Positions 34,314-45,770 are shown, numbered from the stretch's first letter. The stretch: 64,000 nucleotides of DNA from Diaporthe sp. PMI_573 (GCA_021399435.1 JAJTUP010000004.1:1178001-1242000); one strand, 5' to 3'. Numbers and translations are program-made. Notes: generated from the sequence alone by a model not told the origin.

Positions 34314-36164
34314 CTAGATTCTAATTCCGTCCCGAAGTCGTGGTTTGTAGTTCCATTCCTGACTGCATTTTCTCAGCTTTGCCTCCATTTCGGTCTCAGA
34401 CAAATTCTTGCAACGAGGGTGTGCTGTTCTTAAATGCTCGATAAAGTCAACACGATAATTCCAAGTCTCGTCTGTGTCATAGGGGCAGTCATCCTCGCCG
34501 CAAACGAAGAATCTTCCGAGCGCAAATCTTTCCCACCTCGAGACATCGCTTACTCTTGCTCTCCGTATTCTCACCAAGTTCTCCGCAGCCTCTTGAAGCT
34601 CTCTATAGTTATTTGGGTCGTCAAGCCAGTTACGAAAAGCGTTCCGCATGGTTTCGATGGTATGTCTTCCAGAGTCTTGACCGGTTCGTGGTTTCCATTC
34701 GTCCATTTCAACACCCGAGAGACCATTCACTTCGTTAAGCCGGTAATAGTGGAATCCTGCTCTTTCAGACCTCCTTTCCATTTCAAGGTGAACAATGTCG
34801 GGGTCTCCAGCTGTTGACATGAGATTCATAAACATCCTCACTAACCTCGATCCATTGTGGGGAGGCGGAGGTCTCGCAGTGCCAATACTGACCCAGTTAG
34901 CCGGCTTCTTGTGCCTATTGCGGAATATGGTGTCCAGCTCATCCAAAACTTGTGCTGAAGGATTGTTTTCTCTGCTGGAGCCCGCATCGGTGAAAATAAC
35001 TGTCGGTCGTTTCTTTAGAATTCTGTCCCATGCACGACGTTTTCTCGTTCGATCAAGCGACAGAGTGGTGTTTATTCGACTAGGCCTCCTGCCCGGAAGA
35101 ACTTCACCATCTTCTAGAGCGATTTCAAGAGGCTCAAAATAGAATAGTGCTGCAGTGGCTGCTCTCGCGACTTTCCAAGCTGCCAATTTTGTTCCACGGC
35201 CTGGATTGATAGGACCATTTGCTCTCGACCTAGATTGGTGGGGCTGTTGGCCCTCCTCATGTCCGTCTCGGACGTAGAAATTGTCATAAGAGCGAAAAAG
35301 CCAGGCTGTTGAAAGTAGTTTTGGCTTATTCTGGTTCATGACATCCCGAATAGCCAGGACGATTCTGCCAATTGTCAGCTGTGGGGACCAATAGTCATTT
35401 CGGCCAAGGTGGACCCACGCTCTGCATAACCCCTTTGGTGTTGTGAATTGCATGGCATCATCATGATCATTGGTTAGTTCGCCTCGCCTTCGCATCACAT
35501 CCTTGATTGCGTATTCCAGATTCTTGGTGGAGAATTTGTAATTCTTGATAACGAAGCCCAGAGGGTTTCCATTACGATGAAAGATACTTGGGCTGCCGAA
35601 TACCGCTCCAGCGAGGTCCTTGTACTCTTCCAAGCAGTCCTCAACTGGCATGCGAAGTGTGGTGAGCATGATAGTGATCAATCTATACACTGTGCTTTAG
35701 CAGTGAAAACTGTACACACTGGATTTAACTACTCACGCCCCAGTGGATGTGCCGCTGATGTAGTCAAAATAGTGACACGGCAAGAAAGGTGGCCTGCCCA
35801 CGTGGAAGTGCGAGACATGGTCCGGCTCATCGCAAGGACTGAAACTGGAAAGACGGGTCCTCCTTGCATCGCACGTTGGAGATTTCTTCTCTTGCTTCTC
35901 TTCTTCGTCTTTGATGAGCCTCATTAGGTGCTGCAAGTGTAACAGGCTGTAGTAGCCTCGGACTCCACCACCGTCTAGAAAGATTGGTCAAGAGTTAGTG
36001 AGACTCAATCATTGGATTTATCCGCAAGTCATACCAAGAGAGAGGATGTTCTGTTGGTTCCAGTCGTCATGCTCTCTCAGAGTTCTATCATTAGGGTCAA
36101 CGACGGTACAATTGTCAGAAGTCTGGGGATCGAATCCCGGTGAATCGTTGCTTGACGAAGCCAT
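34314..36164 (-). CDS. Patatin-like phospholipase with C-terminal zinc-finger-like segment
   Basis: Three exons (36164-36035, 35974-35737, 35682-34314) give 1737 bp, 578 residues. The oxyanion-hole motif DGGGVRGYYSLLHLQHLM is at 44-61, created across intron 1. The nucleophile motif GTSTG (Ser120) ends at intron 2. The catalytic aspartate is Asp355 in VIFTDAGSSRENNPS. So the Ser-Asp dyad and oxyanion hole are complete and acyl-hydrolase activity on membrane lipids is expected. The last ~60 residues hold a Cys-x4-Cys...His-x4-His arrangement (CGEDDC, then HLRTAH) like a single C2H2 finger. Fungal patatins are effectors of several NLR-like systems and also free-standing lipases; this one has no NB-ARC or NACHT domain of its own. 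The nearest NLR-like gene is 13 kb away. Confidence 0.9.
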
Positions 36165-36943
36165 ACTCAACGCTATTGTGGAGAATCTTATTCAATGTCG
36201 AATCGTGGAAAATTAGACAGGCTGGGACGGTTGGTTCTGTAGTACGGATACATTTACTGTTCTTCCTGAAGAACATTCAAGGTTTAAATACTGCTTCAAA
36301 ATCATAGGAATGCGTGACATCTACTCCCTCCTTGGGACGCAGCTTGAGAGCCGCACTCTTGCCCTTTACTCGACTCATCGGGTAGAGACGCATGCTGAGA
36401 GATTTCTGCTGTGATACCGCATTGAAGATGGTGTTCAGAAATGCAGAAAAAATTATCCATGCTGACTCGGCTACTTCCTTACGATTAACATAAGACTTGT
36501 TATTGTGCATCGCACTGAACATCGAAGCGATGGATTGGAGACTTCATTTTGCAAGTCGGCCTGGATTATTTTGCATGCAGAAAGTTCGGTGAACTTGGGG
36601 TTCCGGTGGCCGCTATGTCGGCTGGGCGGGTGCCACAGCTTTTGGACCCAGCCACAGGCCAGCCCAGGGCTGATAGTATAGCTTCGGTGAGCATGGTATA
36701 ATATCAGGTGCGTGAGAGCCACGTGTCGTAAATAGGAGAGTGTACGTTTGTGTGCGACTATTAAGTGTAAAATTTGAACCGCCCGCGAGGCTTGGCGTTG
36801 ACAGCGGCGCTAGCGGCGTATGCCCACGCAGGTTGGGGCGCGTGGGCGCTTATTAGTGAGCTGACAAGTGCTATCACAAGTGCTATCCGTACTCGGGGCG
36901 GGGCAACGCCTCGGACCCGACGTCAAAGCCGCTTGCGGCTTTC
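36165..36943. other. Intergenic, patatin promoter side
   Basis: No supported gene. The right end (36775-36940) is GC-rich compared with its surroundings and may belong to the relic that follows. Confidence 0.4.
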
Positions 36944-37111
36944 ACTGCTGCCCGACCCGAGGAGAATTACGACCATGTCATGGAGGAGGTTGCGAAGGAG
37001 GAGGCTGAAAAAAGGAAGGAAGACGAAAAGCGCCGCAAGATTCTCCTCGGGGCGTGGCGGAAATTTTTGATGGGGGTGCGGAATACTGAGAGGGTGAGGC
37101 TCGAGAAATGA
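36944..37111 (+). pseudogene. Possible relic of the C-terminus of a Rad4/XPC-like protein
   Basis: A frame of 55 codons ends in a stop and reads as a charged helix (EEVAKEEAEKRKEDEKRRK) followed by ILLGAWRKFLMGVRNTERV. The layout, a Glu/Lys helix and then W-x-x-x-L/F-G-hydrophobic-R...ERV, resembles the tail that follows the last beta-hairpin domain of fungal Rad4/XPC DNA-repair proteins. Nothing upstream continues such a protein, so this is at most a copied fragment. The family assignment is from memory of the pattern and is uncertain. Confidence 0.35.
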
Positions 37112-38441
37112 CAGCGACGTTTTTGAGATTCGACCTTATGAGAAATGAAGTGCAATTCGACCACTCTTCTCGTGTCAAGCAGTGACAAACCGTGGCAGCT
37201 TCGGAGGCTGCTTGCCGCCGAACATCTCGGCCGAGGCCGTGCTGACCGTCTGCAGTGAGACGCACGGCAGTTTGGAGATCGGGACTGCTGTGTGCTGCAC
37301 CATCTACCAGGACCCTTGCAGCCTTGGATATCGCTTGTGTGCTACGGTCTAGAAACAAGTTCAGATTTCATGTAGGGGAGCTGATTCGTCCACCTGGAAG
37401 CGGCCGAAAGGGCATGCGACACCGCCGCATGATGCCGACAAGCTGACCGCCGTGGCGTTTCGATACTTCGATCCAAGGGGGCCATCTTGCATCGGAGAAA
37501 TACAGTAAGCACTTACCTATGCAGCCCTGGGGGTCGCACAATAAAATTCTGTTTGTGGTCTCGCATCTCGTGATAACTGAACGCAACAACCATTGTGCAG
37601 TTTTGGAGGCCGTAAGCATCGCCTCCACTGGGATTTGAAATTATTGCAGCCACGGCAATAAGTGCCAGTCTATTACTGGCGATTCTGCCTGATGAGTGGC
37701 AGGGAATTGAAAACAGGGCGGCAAACATCAGAGATGCAAGGTTCAGGGTGGAAGGTGAGCTGAATGCCTGCGTTGACCTACATTTCAGCAGTTCTGCCGT
37801 GAAACCTATCCACTGCATCCGATCGATCCAATGATTTGGTACCATGCAACGACATGGGTATTAACGGCTTTGTGCTCAGCCCGTCAACTGAGTATACACT
37901 GAAGCCCCATGAAAGAACCCATGTGTCGAAACGCCCTACACTTTCCATGAAACCCAAAGACGTCGTATCTGGCTTCGCCCAATGTCAGTGGCCTTCTCGG
38001 GAGCCTTCTCCGCAAAACTCCGAATGAAGCAGGTCTCGTGGATGCCAATCAGCCCACACCAGACCAACTCTTTTTAGGCTGACCCCTCTATCATATAAAC
38101 TGAGTCATTTCTGGTCGATTCCTAAAATTCCTGTTATGACTATACTGTGTAGGCGAAGACAGAAGCCTGATTATCCTCCTCCTTGAATCGATGTTGTTTT
38201 AGACTCAATTCCTCATTAATCTAGTAACTTACCTTCGGAAAATAGCACACCATGGCGGTGGATGTGGCAGCCACGGGACAATACATCCTGATACTCAACA
38301 TATCAGAACAGTCTGCAATCACGATGAGGAAGGCAAATACAAGTCCGGGCAACGGTAAGGATCTTCAGTTTGTGTTTCAAGAGCCCGCCCCTCTTTCCCC
38401 GTCACAAGTTCTAAGTACACTTTGATCTCCGTACTGACACG
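37112..38441. other. Intergenic, no supported gene
   Basis: About 1.3 kb with only short open frames on both strands and no recognised motif. Confidence 0.4.
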
Positions 38442-38690
38442 ATGCAATACGTCCCAGATACTTGGCGCTTCCCCATCCCTGAAATGCCCGACAAAGAACC
38501 AGACTGCTGGGATCTATTCATCCAAACGGACGGAGACACGACCTCAGTTCGGGCGGTCAGACCATCTGAGATATCTGACACAGGGAAATTTATTGGCACC
38601 CTTAACCTTCAACGGCTTGGCTTTTGGGACAGGAGGAAAAGACGAGCCGGAAAGCTTAGCCAAGCGCAGATACTCAGGGCCTCAGCATAA
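38442..38690 (+). CDS. Short open frame, possible small protein
   Basis: An 82-codon frame (MQYVPDTWRFPIPEMPDKEP at the start) has balanced amino-acid composition with a Trp- and acid-rich first half and a basic end. No family, signal peptide or membrane segment is recognised. A TTTGATCTCC context precedes the ATG but no promoter is clear. It could be the remains of a larger gene. Confidence 0.22.
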   Translation: MQYVPDTWRFPIPEMPDKEPDCWDLFIQTDGDTTSVRAVRPSEISDTGKFIGTLNLQRLGFWDRRKRRAGKLSQAQILRASA

Positions 38691-39429
38691 CTGAATTTGA
38701 CAATTTTCGCTTCATGTTAGTTTGGCAGTAAACAATGTAGCTGCAATATTATCTGTCTTATCTCGTGCAAATATGGACTCATTATATGATTTTCCACTAC
38801 AATCTTCTCTCGAAAGGGTATTATATAGTCATGTTTCGCATGATTGAATGGCCGGTAAGCCGTGGTATATTTTCCAGGTATTCAAGGAAAGACGTCACCG
38901 GTGACATATTTACCACTTAACATGTAGTTTATGACTTGAGCTTTGCCGCGGACGATGGCGCCTTCTCAAGATATGTAATCTAAAGTCTATCAGACTCTGT
39001 TACTTCACCCTCTAGAAATTATTCTTGTATACGTGGAAATATATTGTGCTACTGCTTGATCTCTTTGCCATCAGTGCATAGGCGAAAAATGGCTTATGAA
39101 AACAGCTGCGTGTCGTTTTCCTCAGGTCGTTCCGCTACGCAGATTTGCCCAAAGCACTGCTGCCGAGCTTCACGCTCCTTTGCACGGTAGAGAAATATGT
39201 TTGATGTTTCGAAATTCGGTACACCACTTCAACAAAAAAGAAACGCCCAAGATACAGGGGCGATTCGGCCGTGCTCATTGATTCACCCTTAGGTCGCGAG
39301 GATACAGTGCACCAGCCTTACGGAGGTAGAGTCAGCAGGCAACACGCAATTTTTGCTTGAGTAAGAACCAGTGTTGAAGGATCTAGGTAAGCGGGAAGCG
39401 AAAGAGGGAGAAAGAGGGGAAATAAAACT
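38691..39429. other. Intergenic, AT-rich
   Basis: No supported gene; the right end is the 3' region of the kinase gene. Confidence 0.45.
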
Positions 39430-40443
39430 CTATTCGCCATGGAACCATTTGTCCTCAAGCAGCTCCTTAGCCGTCGGTCGATCGCGCCAGTCCATCTTCA
39501 TGATCCTCAAAATAAACTCCTTATCCTCCTTAACAACCTCTCGTTCCGTCACCATGCTGAACGGCGTCATGCTCTCAGGCGGGTTCAGATGCATGAGGTA
39601 GAGAACCGACTGGTACGTTTCGTCGTTCACGATCTCTCTGATCTTGGGCGGAAATGGCCCGAAGTAACGGAATTGTGACTGCACCACTTCGATGTTGTAG
39701 TCCTCGTCACCGTAACGAGCCGTCTTGGGGCGGAAGATATTGAAGTCGCCGCCAAATATTAGGCTTATAATCACCGTGCCAAATGACCAGATATCGGTTG
39801 CCGTGTTCCATGGCACCTCCATGAGGACCTCTGGGCTGCTCCACATTGGCGCTCCGATGGGTGTGGCCGATTTGGCCCACTCACTCTCCTGGTGATAGCT
39901 ACCCCCAAAGTCGCCTAATTGAACCTCAGAAAAGCGAATATCGCTGCCGTCACTTCTGTGGTTGACAAATATATTGCCAGGCTTGACGTCGGTGTGGACA
40001 TAGCCGTCTTCATGGAGAACATTCAGTGCCTCGAGGATGCCTCTTGACACGTACTTGATCTCTTTCCGATTGAGTGGTTTCTGGATTGATGCATCCAAAA
40101 GATCCTGGCTCAAATGTCTGAGGACTATAGTTGTTGGCTTAGCTGGATCTTGGACCTCGTCAATCAGAGGTCGAATATGGGTACTTCGACCCTGGAAGCG
40201 CTGAAGGACGTCCCGTTCGTTCTCGACGCGGGGATGGCCGCTGACGCTCTTCACAACCACGAGCTCATTGCTCTGATCTCTGATATTGTCATGTTTAGCG
40301 ATACTCCCTCATACCAGGGCCGCGTGATATGAATCAACAAACCTCGCAAGCCACACAACGTCTTGGATTTTCTTCGAAATGGTGTAGAACCCGAGTCTGC
40401 CCCGGAGGACTTGTCCCAGACTAAGTGGTGGTGAAGGCGGCAT
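39430..40443 (-). CDS. Protein kinase, small single-domain
   Basis: Two exons (40443-40343, 40279-39430) give 951 bp, 316 residues. The 63-bp intron lies between VVWLAR and DQSNELVVV. The ATP lysine is Lys44 (VVVKSV), the catalytic loop is HTDVKPGN (Asp131; HTD in place of HRD), the metal motif is DFG (Asp157), and SSPEV stands for APE. The glycine-rich loop is poor (GFYTISKKIQDVVWLA), as in a divergent family of small fungal kinases. Subdomains VIII to XI are present (DIWSFGTVIISLIFG, RDRPTAKELLEDKWF), so it is complete and probably active on Ser/Thr. No other domain is attached. Its 5' part has a truncated copy at 45.5 kb. Confidence 0.88.
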
Positions 40444-40865
40444 GGCGGATACTTGGCAGAGCAAAACAAGCAAATGGGTAATCCAGTGCAGGTGCAGAGA
40501 TTTGAGAAGAACAGTCGAAGATTCCAAGTGATTTGGAGGAAAAAAGTCGCAGATGATTCCAAAGAAGTTGACGAAACTCAGATTTGTTGCCAGAAGCCGT
40601 TGGGGTGAAGTTAACAGGCAGCGGAAAATCATAAGTCCGACATACCAACATGTAGACTACTTTGCCAACCCCAGTGACGATACCACAGCAGTTCCAGTAG
40701 AGCACATTACCACCTACGAGTGGCATGGTCGTATCTCATTTCCGATTGCTCAATGAATACCCTCTCTTTGCGTGGTTTCCAATGTGGACCTAATCTAGGC
40801 ATCCCGCCTCGTTGGTCTCCTAGCCGCCGGGCCTTTGACAAGCAGACCGTTACTAACTCATAATG

Positions 40866-40913
40866 GCAGCCGTGCCGCAGCCGTGCCGCAGCCGTGCCGC
40901 AGCCGTGCCGCAG
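40866..40913. repeat. 11-bp tandem repeat, four copies
   Basis: The unit GCAGCCGTGCC occurs four times without a mismatch, followed by a partial fifth unit (GCAG). It is GC-rich in an otherwise average stretch. Such a minisatellite is likely to vary in copy number between strains. Confidence 0.9.
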
Positions 40914-41186
40914 AAGTATGGGGCTGCGACGTGGATAATACTGTCGCGATTGGATATCTACCGTCCAACAGTTCAGCTTCAATCGCCCGCGCCTCCCAAC
41001 AGTCAACTGGGAAACCAAGAGTGTAACATTTCGTCCTCGTGATGGCAAATGATCGGCCTGCAAGCCTATTCGGCCCGTGAACAAATTCTGGGTATCAACA
41101 GAGGGCCAGATGAATTCGCACGGGTTGCTTGTTCCCCTCTTCCTGATTATAGTGCAAGGTGCTCTCTCGGCGGTAGTCACGATTTC

Positions 41187-41193
41187 TATATAA
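41187..41193 (+). promoter_or_regulatory. TATA box of the small two-exon gene
   Basis: TATATAA about 140 bp before the ATG at 41330, followed by a pyrimidine-rich leader (CTTAATCTTCCTCCCC). This is a good core promoter by fungal standards. Confidence 0.5.
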
Positions 41194-41329
41194 GACCTGA
41201 TCTCGCACCTTAATCTTCCTCCCCAAGTGGACGATCAGACTCACAGATCATTTCAACATCCCTCCTGTATTGACTACTATATCGCATCCCGATCCCCTAC
41301 GTTGTCCACCTACCTCCCAATCACTCATT

Positions 41330-41700
41330 ATGTCTTTCAACCGAGTCCTTGCCAAGAAAATGGTTGGCACCGCTCTCAAGGACGGGAAGAGCGTCACTCT
41401 GTCCGTGGCTACCGAGACTTCACACTGGAAACGTCTCAATACTGCCATTGAACCAGTCTCACAGGTTCTGGAGAAGTCTTTCGCAGAATACAACAAGCCG
41501 CTGCCTACTGGGACCACTGATGTTTGCGTCAGGTAACTAGGGCTCTCCAGAGTGCTCGGCTGATAAATTGGAAACTGACTCTGGGGCACAGGGAATCTGA
41601 CCACCAAAGTGATCTTGATTCGAGAGATCACCTCACTGTTGTCTGCACCAAAGAGTCTGGCGAGGCCGAGACTGCCCACATCCCTGTCTCGAAAAAGTGA
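41330..41700 (+). CDS. Small protein of 103 residues, two exons, unknown function
   Basis: Exons 41330-41532 and 41592-41700 join in phase to 312 bp; the 59-bp intron has GTAACT...CACAG ends. The product begins MSFNRVLAKKMVGTALKDGK and ends with a charged tail (IPVSKK). It has no signal peptide or membrane segment, is mixed charged, and looks cytosolic. A clear TATA box and pyrimidine-rich leader suggest good expression. I do not recognise the family. Confidence 0.7.
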
Positions 41701-42115
41701 TGGAGCTCTCCCTATCAAGGCCTGGCGTCAGCCGGGTTCTTAAGCGTCATCTAATGAATGGTGATCATAGCATTGCCTCAAGATGGATCTAGAGACGCGC
41801 TGCGAAGACCGTCGGAATACTGTACCTCGTTGCTATGTATTTGAGATTTAGCATTAAAATTTCTTCATTTATGCGTATAAGAGTACTGGGGATCTCCTCC
41901 ATAACGCGGAAAAAGTGTGCTTCAGCTCCTGTACTGATACCCGGAATCTCGTTGGAAATACCAGGAGCTTTCAACGTTGATGGCCTGGGGTCTGTAATGT
42001 AAAAGGATCTGCGCCGACACATCGGTATCAGGTTCGCAATGTGTAGAAAGTGATTAAATAACACGATGTCTTGAGAACTACTTCGAACTTTGAGAGACGT
42101 AGACCTAGGTGTTCT
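41701..42115. other. Intergenic, contains a coding-like relic on the minus strand
   Basis: On the minus strand 42064-41789 reads an open frame with the stretch HFFRVMEEIPSTLIRINEEI. A related stretch (HFSGVMEEIHSTLHMANDID) occurs at about 56.1 kb. Both are probably scraps of one protein family; no complete gene is here. Confidence 0.35.
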
Positions 42116-43514
42116 CTATGAAAGAGCCAATCCCGGTTGTGACGTACGATGTCTTACATTCGTTGTCTTCGTGATACCCATGCCGTTAGACTTGAATATC
42201 TCCTCTTGGCTACCAGTGGGCGATTCGGCCCCGCTGCGGATGTCGGCTCGCCTTTGGCCCATGCTCTGCATCCGGATGCTCCTTGAATTCGCACTCCCCC
42301 CCTCTCCGTAGTAGCGCTGCTTCTGGTAAGGACCAGACTGCTCGCTGCTAGAGTTGCGGAAAAGCCGCGAAAACCACCTCCGCAACAACGGGCACAGGGC
42401 CGGTATGCACGCCGCCGTGATGGCCAGGTTGATCTCGATTGCACGGTAGCTCGGCCCCCATGTGTTGGCGAAGTCGTAGCCGGGGGTCCAGAAGAAGTGG
42501 GAGAAGGCGACGACCCTAAGTATTCCGATTATCGTGACGCTACAACCCAAGAGGAAGGCATTAGACTTCGAGAGCTATACAGAGGTGACGGGTGGGTAGG
42601 GACACTCACAACCCGCTAGTAAGAAAGATCATGATGACGCCGATCCTTGTTGCAAGGTTGACCTGTATCCCTATGAACGCCCATATCGGGATCGCCAAGA
42701 CGAGGACATCAGTCACTATCGTCATGATGAAAGTAGACATTCCAAAGGATGCAGCATCTATGCTGCGCTGAACTGGCAAGGTCTTGTCCCAGTAAGCGGC
42801 GATCGGGATGGTCTGAAGGATGACCACGAGAAAAGTCGATATCATGAGAGAGATGTTAATGGTGTTGATGATCTAGTTATATGCGCAAATTAGTGTTCGA
42901 CCCTTCAAGTTTGGCCGAGTCGGACAGGCCGGGATCCCGGGAAGGCTCCAACGATGGATTGGACTCACATATATCGCCCACCTAATTCCAGTCTTATGTC
43001 CCGCGATCCTCAACATGAAAACCAAAGCTGATGACTTCACCAAAGCCAGGATAGGGTTGTAAAGCAGACTGACAACCCACGTCCAAAACAATGCCGGTGT
43101 TGGATCGAAAGTCTTCGGTAAGTCGGAGGCAGGGAAGCCGGCATAGGTATACTTGAAGTCTGAGACATCGCAGGTGGATTAGACAGTGCGCATGCCTGCT
43201 TATCGAGGAGACACCTACAGAAATATGTGACAGGCATGAAGGCAATTGATAGGACCTGTGCGCACGACCAGGAGTCAGCGCAAGGAGAGATGCGTCACAG
43301 GAGGGGAGCCGCTCACCGTAGCCGCAGTCATCAGCCAGTCCTCTGGAAGGAAGATAAGTGGTCAGCAAATCGGCGCACTAACGAAGCACACGAGATTTTG
43401 AATCGTCTGCTCGTGCTTACCGAGCCCTGTTTGCTTGGAGGAAATCCTGCTGTACATCCGCAAGCCATATGTGAGGTACGCAACGGCTGCGACGAGGTAC
43501 ATCACAGCCAGCAT
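42116..43514 (-). CDS. Fungal rhodopsin-type (PTH11/SAT4-like) integral membrane protein
   Basis: Exons in order read: MLAVMYLVAAVAYLTYGLRM...SKQTGL; EDWLMTAAT; VLSIAFMPVTYF; YTYAGFPASDLPKTF...GIRWAIY; IINTINISLMISTFLVVILQ...IMIFLTSG; FVTIIGILRVVAFSHFF to the stop at 42116. Introns have standard ends, for example 42608-42545 and 42961-42883 approximately. The pattern, seven hydrophobic spans, an EDW motif at the start of span 2 and a conserved W..R..I region after the middle spans, is that of the large fungal rhodopsin-domain family that includes PTH11-like receptors. The C-terminal ~80 residues are hydrophilic and cytosolic. The start is uncertain: an upstream ATG (about 43597, MAGPVDLPPLQAR) has the sequence expected before span 1 but runs into TGA. 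No CFEM domain is seen. Confidence 0.75.
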
Positions 43515-45532
43515 CGTCTGTTAATACTGCGTTGCGGGGATGGTACTGACATACTGTCAGCGGGCCTGGAGAGGCGGGAGATCGACCGGACCCGCCATGT
43601 TCCCCGGTTCGTTGAGATAAAGGCGAGGATCACTGTGGAGCACTAAAAGAATCAAGCAATGACATGAACCAGAGAGACTAGTACTGTCATATTTAAGGAT
43701 GCGAGCATCCGGGCTTCCAGAGAAACGTTTTATCGAATTTACGTGTGCCGAGCAACGCTATATGCGCATGCAGCTCTTATTACCGCTTATCACTTGAAGG
43801 ATGAGGAGGGCAGCGCTGTTGCTCTGAGTACGAGTGGTAGATGAAACAACAGTTTCCGCAGTATCGCAATGCATGTTGGTCACTGTTGCAGGTTAGTTAG
43901 TGTGGCAATTAAATCCCAACGTTGGTGTATGCCCCAGTTGAACTGAAGTCCTGTTCTTTGTTCGTTCAGAAGACTTTAATTCTACAGCAGGAAGATAGCA
44001 CCCTACCACGTAAGCATTGTTTGTAATCTTCGAAAGCGCACATTTGGAAAATTCACACTTCCTGTATCTCCACTGACATCCAAGTGTCGTTTCCACAGGC
44101 CCAAAATGCTCTCCAGCCATGGTTTGTGATCCAACTGAGCCCAGGTGAACTGAGCATTGGCAGATCTTCGACAAAGAAGGCAGGGCGCTCCTGAAATGAC
44201 TTGGGTGCTCTCACCGGTCGGTTCGTCAACGCTCTCGCCCTTTTGATCGGGACTCTTCCCCTCGCTCTCCCTGGAAGACGGCGAGCCCGGAACAATAAAT
44301 CGACCAATCATGGCCAGCCGCCGACCGTCTCGGCCGAATTGTGCAATCCATGTTAGCTGTGCATGTTGGTACATGAAGGTCGAACTCGAGGCCAAAAAAA
44401 GTGGAAAATGGCCTGGCAAAGCCAATGGCGAGTTTTCCCCTCCGCGGAATCCAGACGAGTTAACTACGCGGGCTGTCGTATGACCTTGGATAATGGATCA
44501 AGCGAGACATATGGACCCTCCTGAACCGCTTAGACAACCGGTAATGTCCCCATAATTCTTCTCCACCAGTATACTGGTCTAATCTGAGTACGTGTTTTGC
44601 GTATGTACCTCGATCGGAAAATAAGACCGTGCCACGGTGACCTGGAGTCGCCGTTGGGAGCGAGGGGCCTGCATCGGTAACAAGACCCGTCACATCCCGA
44701 GGAAATGGACCGCGAAATAGATGGGGCATATGCAAGTTTTATGGGTCCCACGGAAATACAGTACAGGTGCGCTCGACGAGGGAAAATCGTTTTCAAATTA
44801 CTCCGTAATCCGGTCCCTTCTCCCTACCACCTGTTCACATTCACTGGGTTGAACTCCTTTCAGTACTTAGTTTCTTCGGGCTCTGGGCCGAGGTGGCGAC
44901 CTGATTGATCTGTGACCAAGATCAGTCACATGTTCGTGATATCATCCATCTGGCCGCTACCAACATCACCAACATCACGCTGTCTCCATTTGTTTATGTG
45001 GGCTTAGCATCGAATTAGATCATATGTACATACGCAAAAAATATGAGTGATCCCTGTCCGTCTTTCGCAGATGTCACGAGCCCTAGGGCCCGTCTGGCCA
45101 CTGGGCTACGAACATTGCGCGGATGCAAGGGCGAAGATGTACTGCTACAGCACTCGTCAATGGAGAAGAAGGATTCATTAGAAACATTGCAGATAGCTAG
45201 ATTGAAATGTGGGTACTTCTACCCTCTTTGCATGCAGATGAACCAACTGCCCAATGCAGGCACCGGTCCGCCGTGGAAGATCTCCCCTGAGTTGAAAGCC
45301 CGCTACTGCAGGTGAAGCCATACATTTGCTACGTCTTCGAAGGAGAGCCAGATGCCTTGGAAGACTGTGAAACGATCGGATTAATCTAGATATCCAGGAC
45401 CATTCACATTATCCACGTGCCGTACAACCTCGCCCGATCAGCCACGTAACAATCGCCAGGGCACGTCTATTCGAGCCCCTCACTGCAGTGAGTGACTTAC
45501 GGAGACGATCACATCTCAAAAGCAGTTGGCGG
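43515..45532. other. Long intergenic region, no supported gene
   Basis: Two kilobases with several open frames of 80-140 codons on both strands (for example 44425-44003 minus and 45043-45315 plus). None shows a domain, signal peptide or splice partner I can support. Confidence 0.4.
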
Positions 45533-45770
45533 CACAGGACTTGTCCCAGATTAAGAAGTGGTGGCGGTGGCGGCATAATGGAAACTGTTCATAGCAGAAC
45601 GATGCGGTATTGGTTTCAATTATGAGCGGGAATTCCGAAAGGAAGATCAGAGCGTCAAATGAGCTGAAGTGAGATAATTCTGGATAAGATTTTGAAGAAT
45701 TGATGAGACTTCTGATACTTATTCAGAGGTAGACGGAACATCATAATTCCGCCGTGCCAGTACAAAGAGG
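45533..45770 (-). pseudogene. Truncated copy of the 5' end of the kinase gene
   Basis: From an ATG at 45576 the minus strand reads MPPPPPLLNLGQVL, matching the kinase start MPPSPPLSLGQVL, and then diverges. The similarity also covers the upstream DNA, for example CGGAATTATGATGTTCCG here and CGGACTTATGATTTTCCG in front of the kinase gene. So promoter, leader and about 14 codons were duplicated or retained and the rest of the kinase is missing. Confidence 0.55.

Larger units (their letters stand above)
40444..41329. other. Divergent promoter region with minisatellite
   Basis: Between the kinase (minus) and the small two-exon gene (plus), which start outward. It carries the 11-bp tandem repeat and the TATA box described separately. 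A 157-codon minus-strand frame (41180-40707) runs through the repeat and has no recognised content; I do not accept it. Confidence 0.45.

Noticed and set aside
40707..41180. 157-codon minus-strand frame through the 11-bp repeat
   Set aside because: Open length is helped by the repeat; composition is arginine-rich and there is no domain or promoter.
43893..44425. 140-codon and shorter overlapping minus-strand frames
   Set aside because: No domain, no splice partner, and overlapping frames of similar quality.
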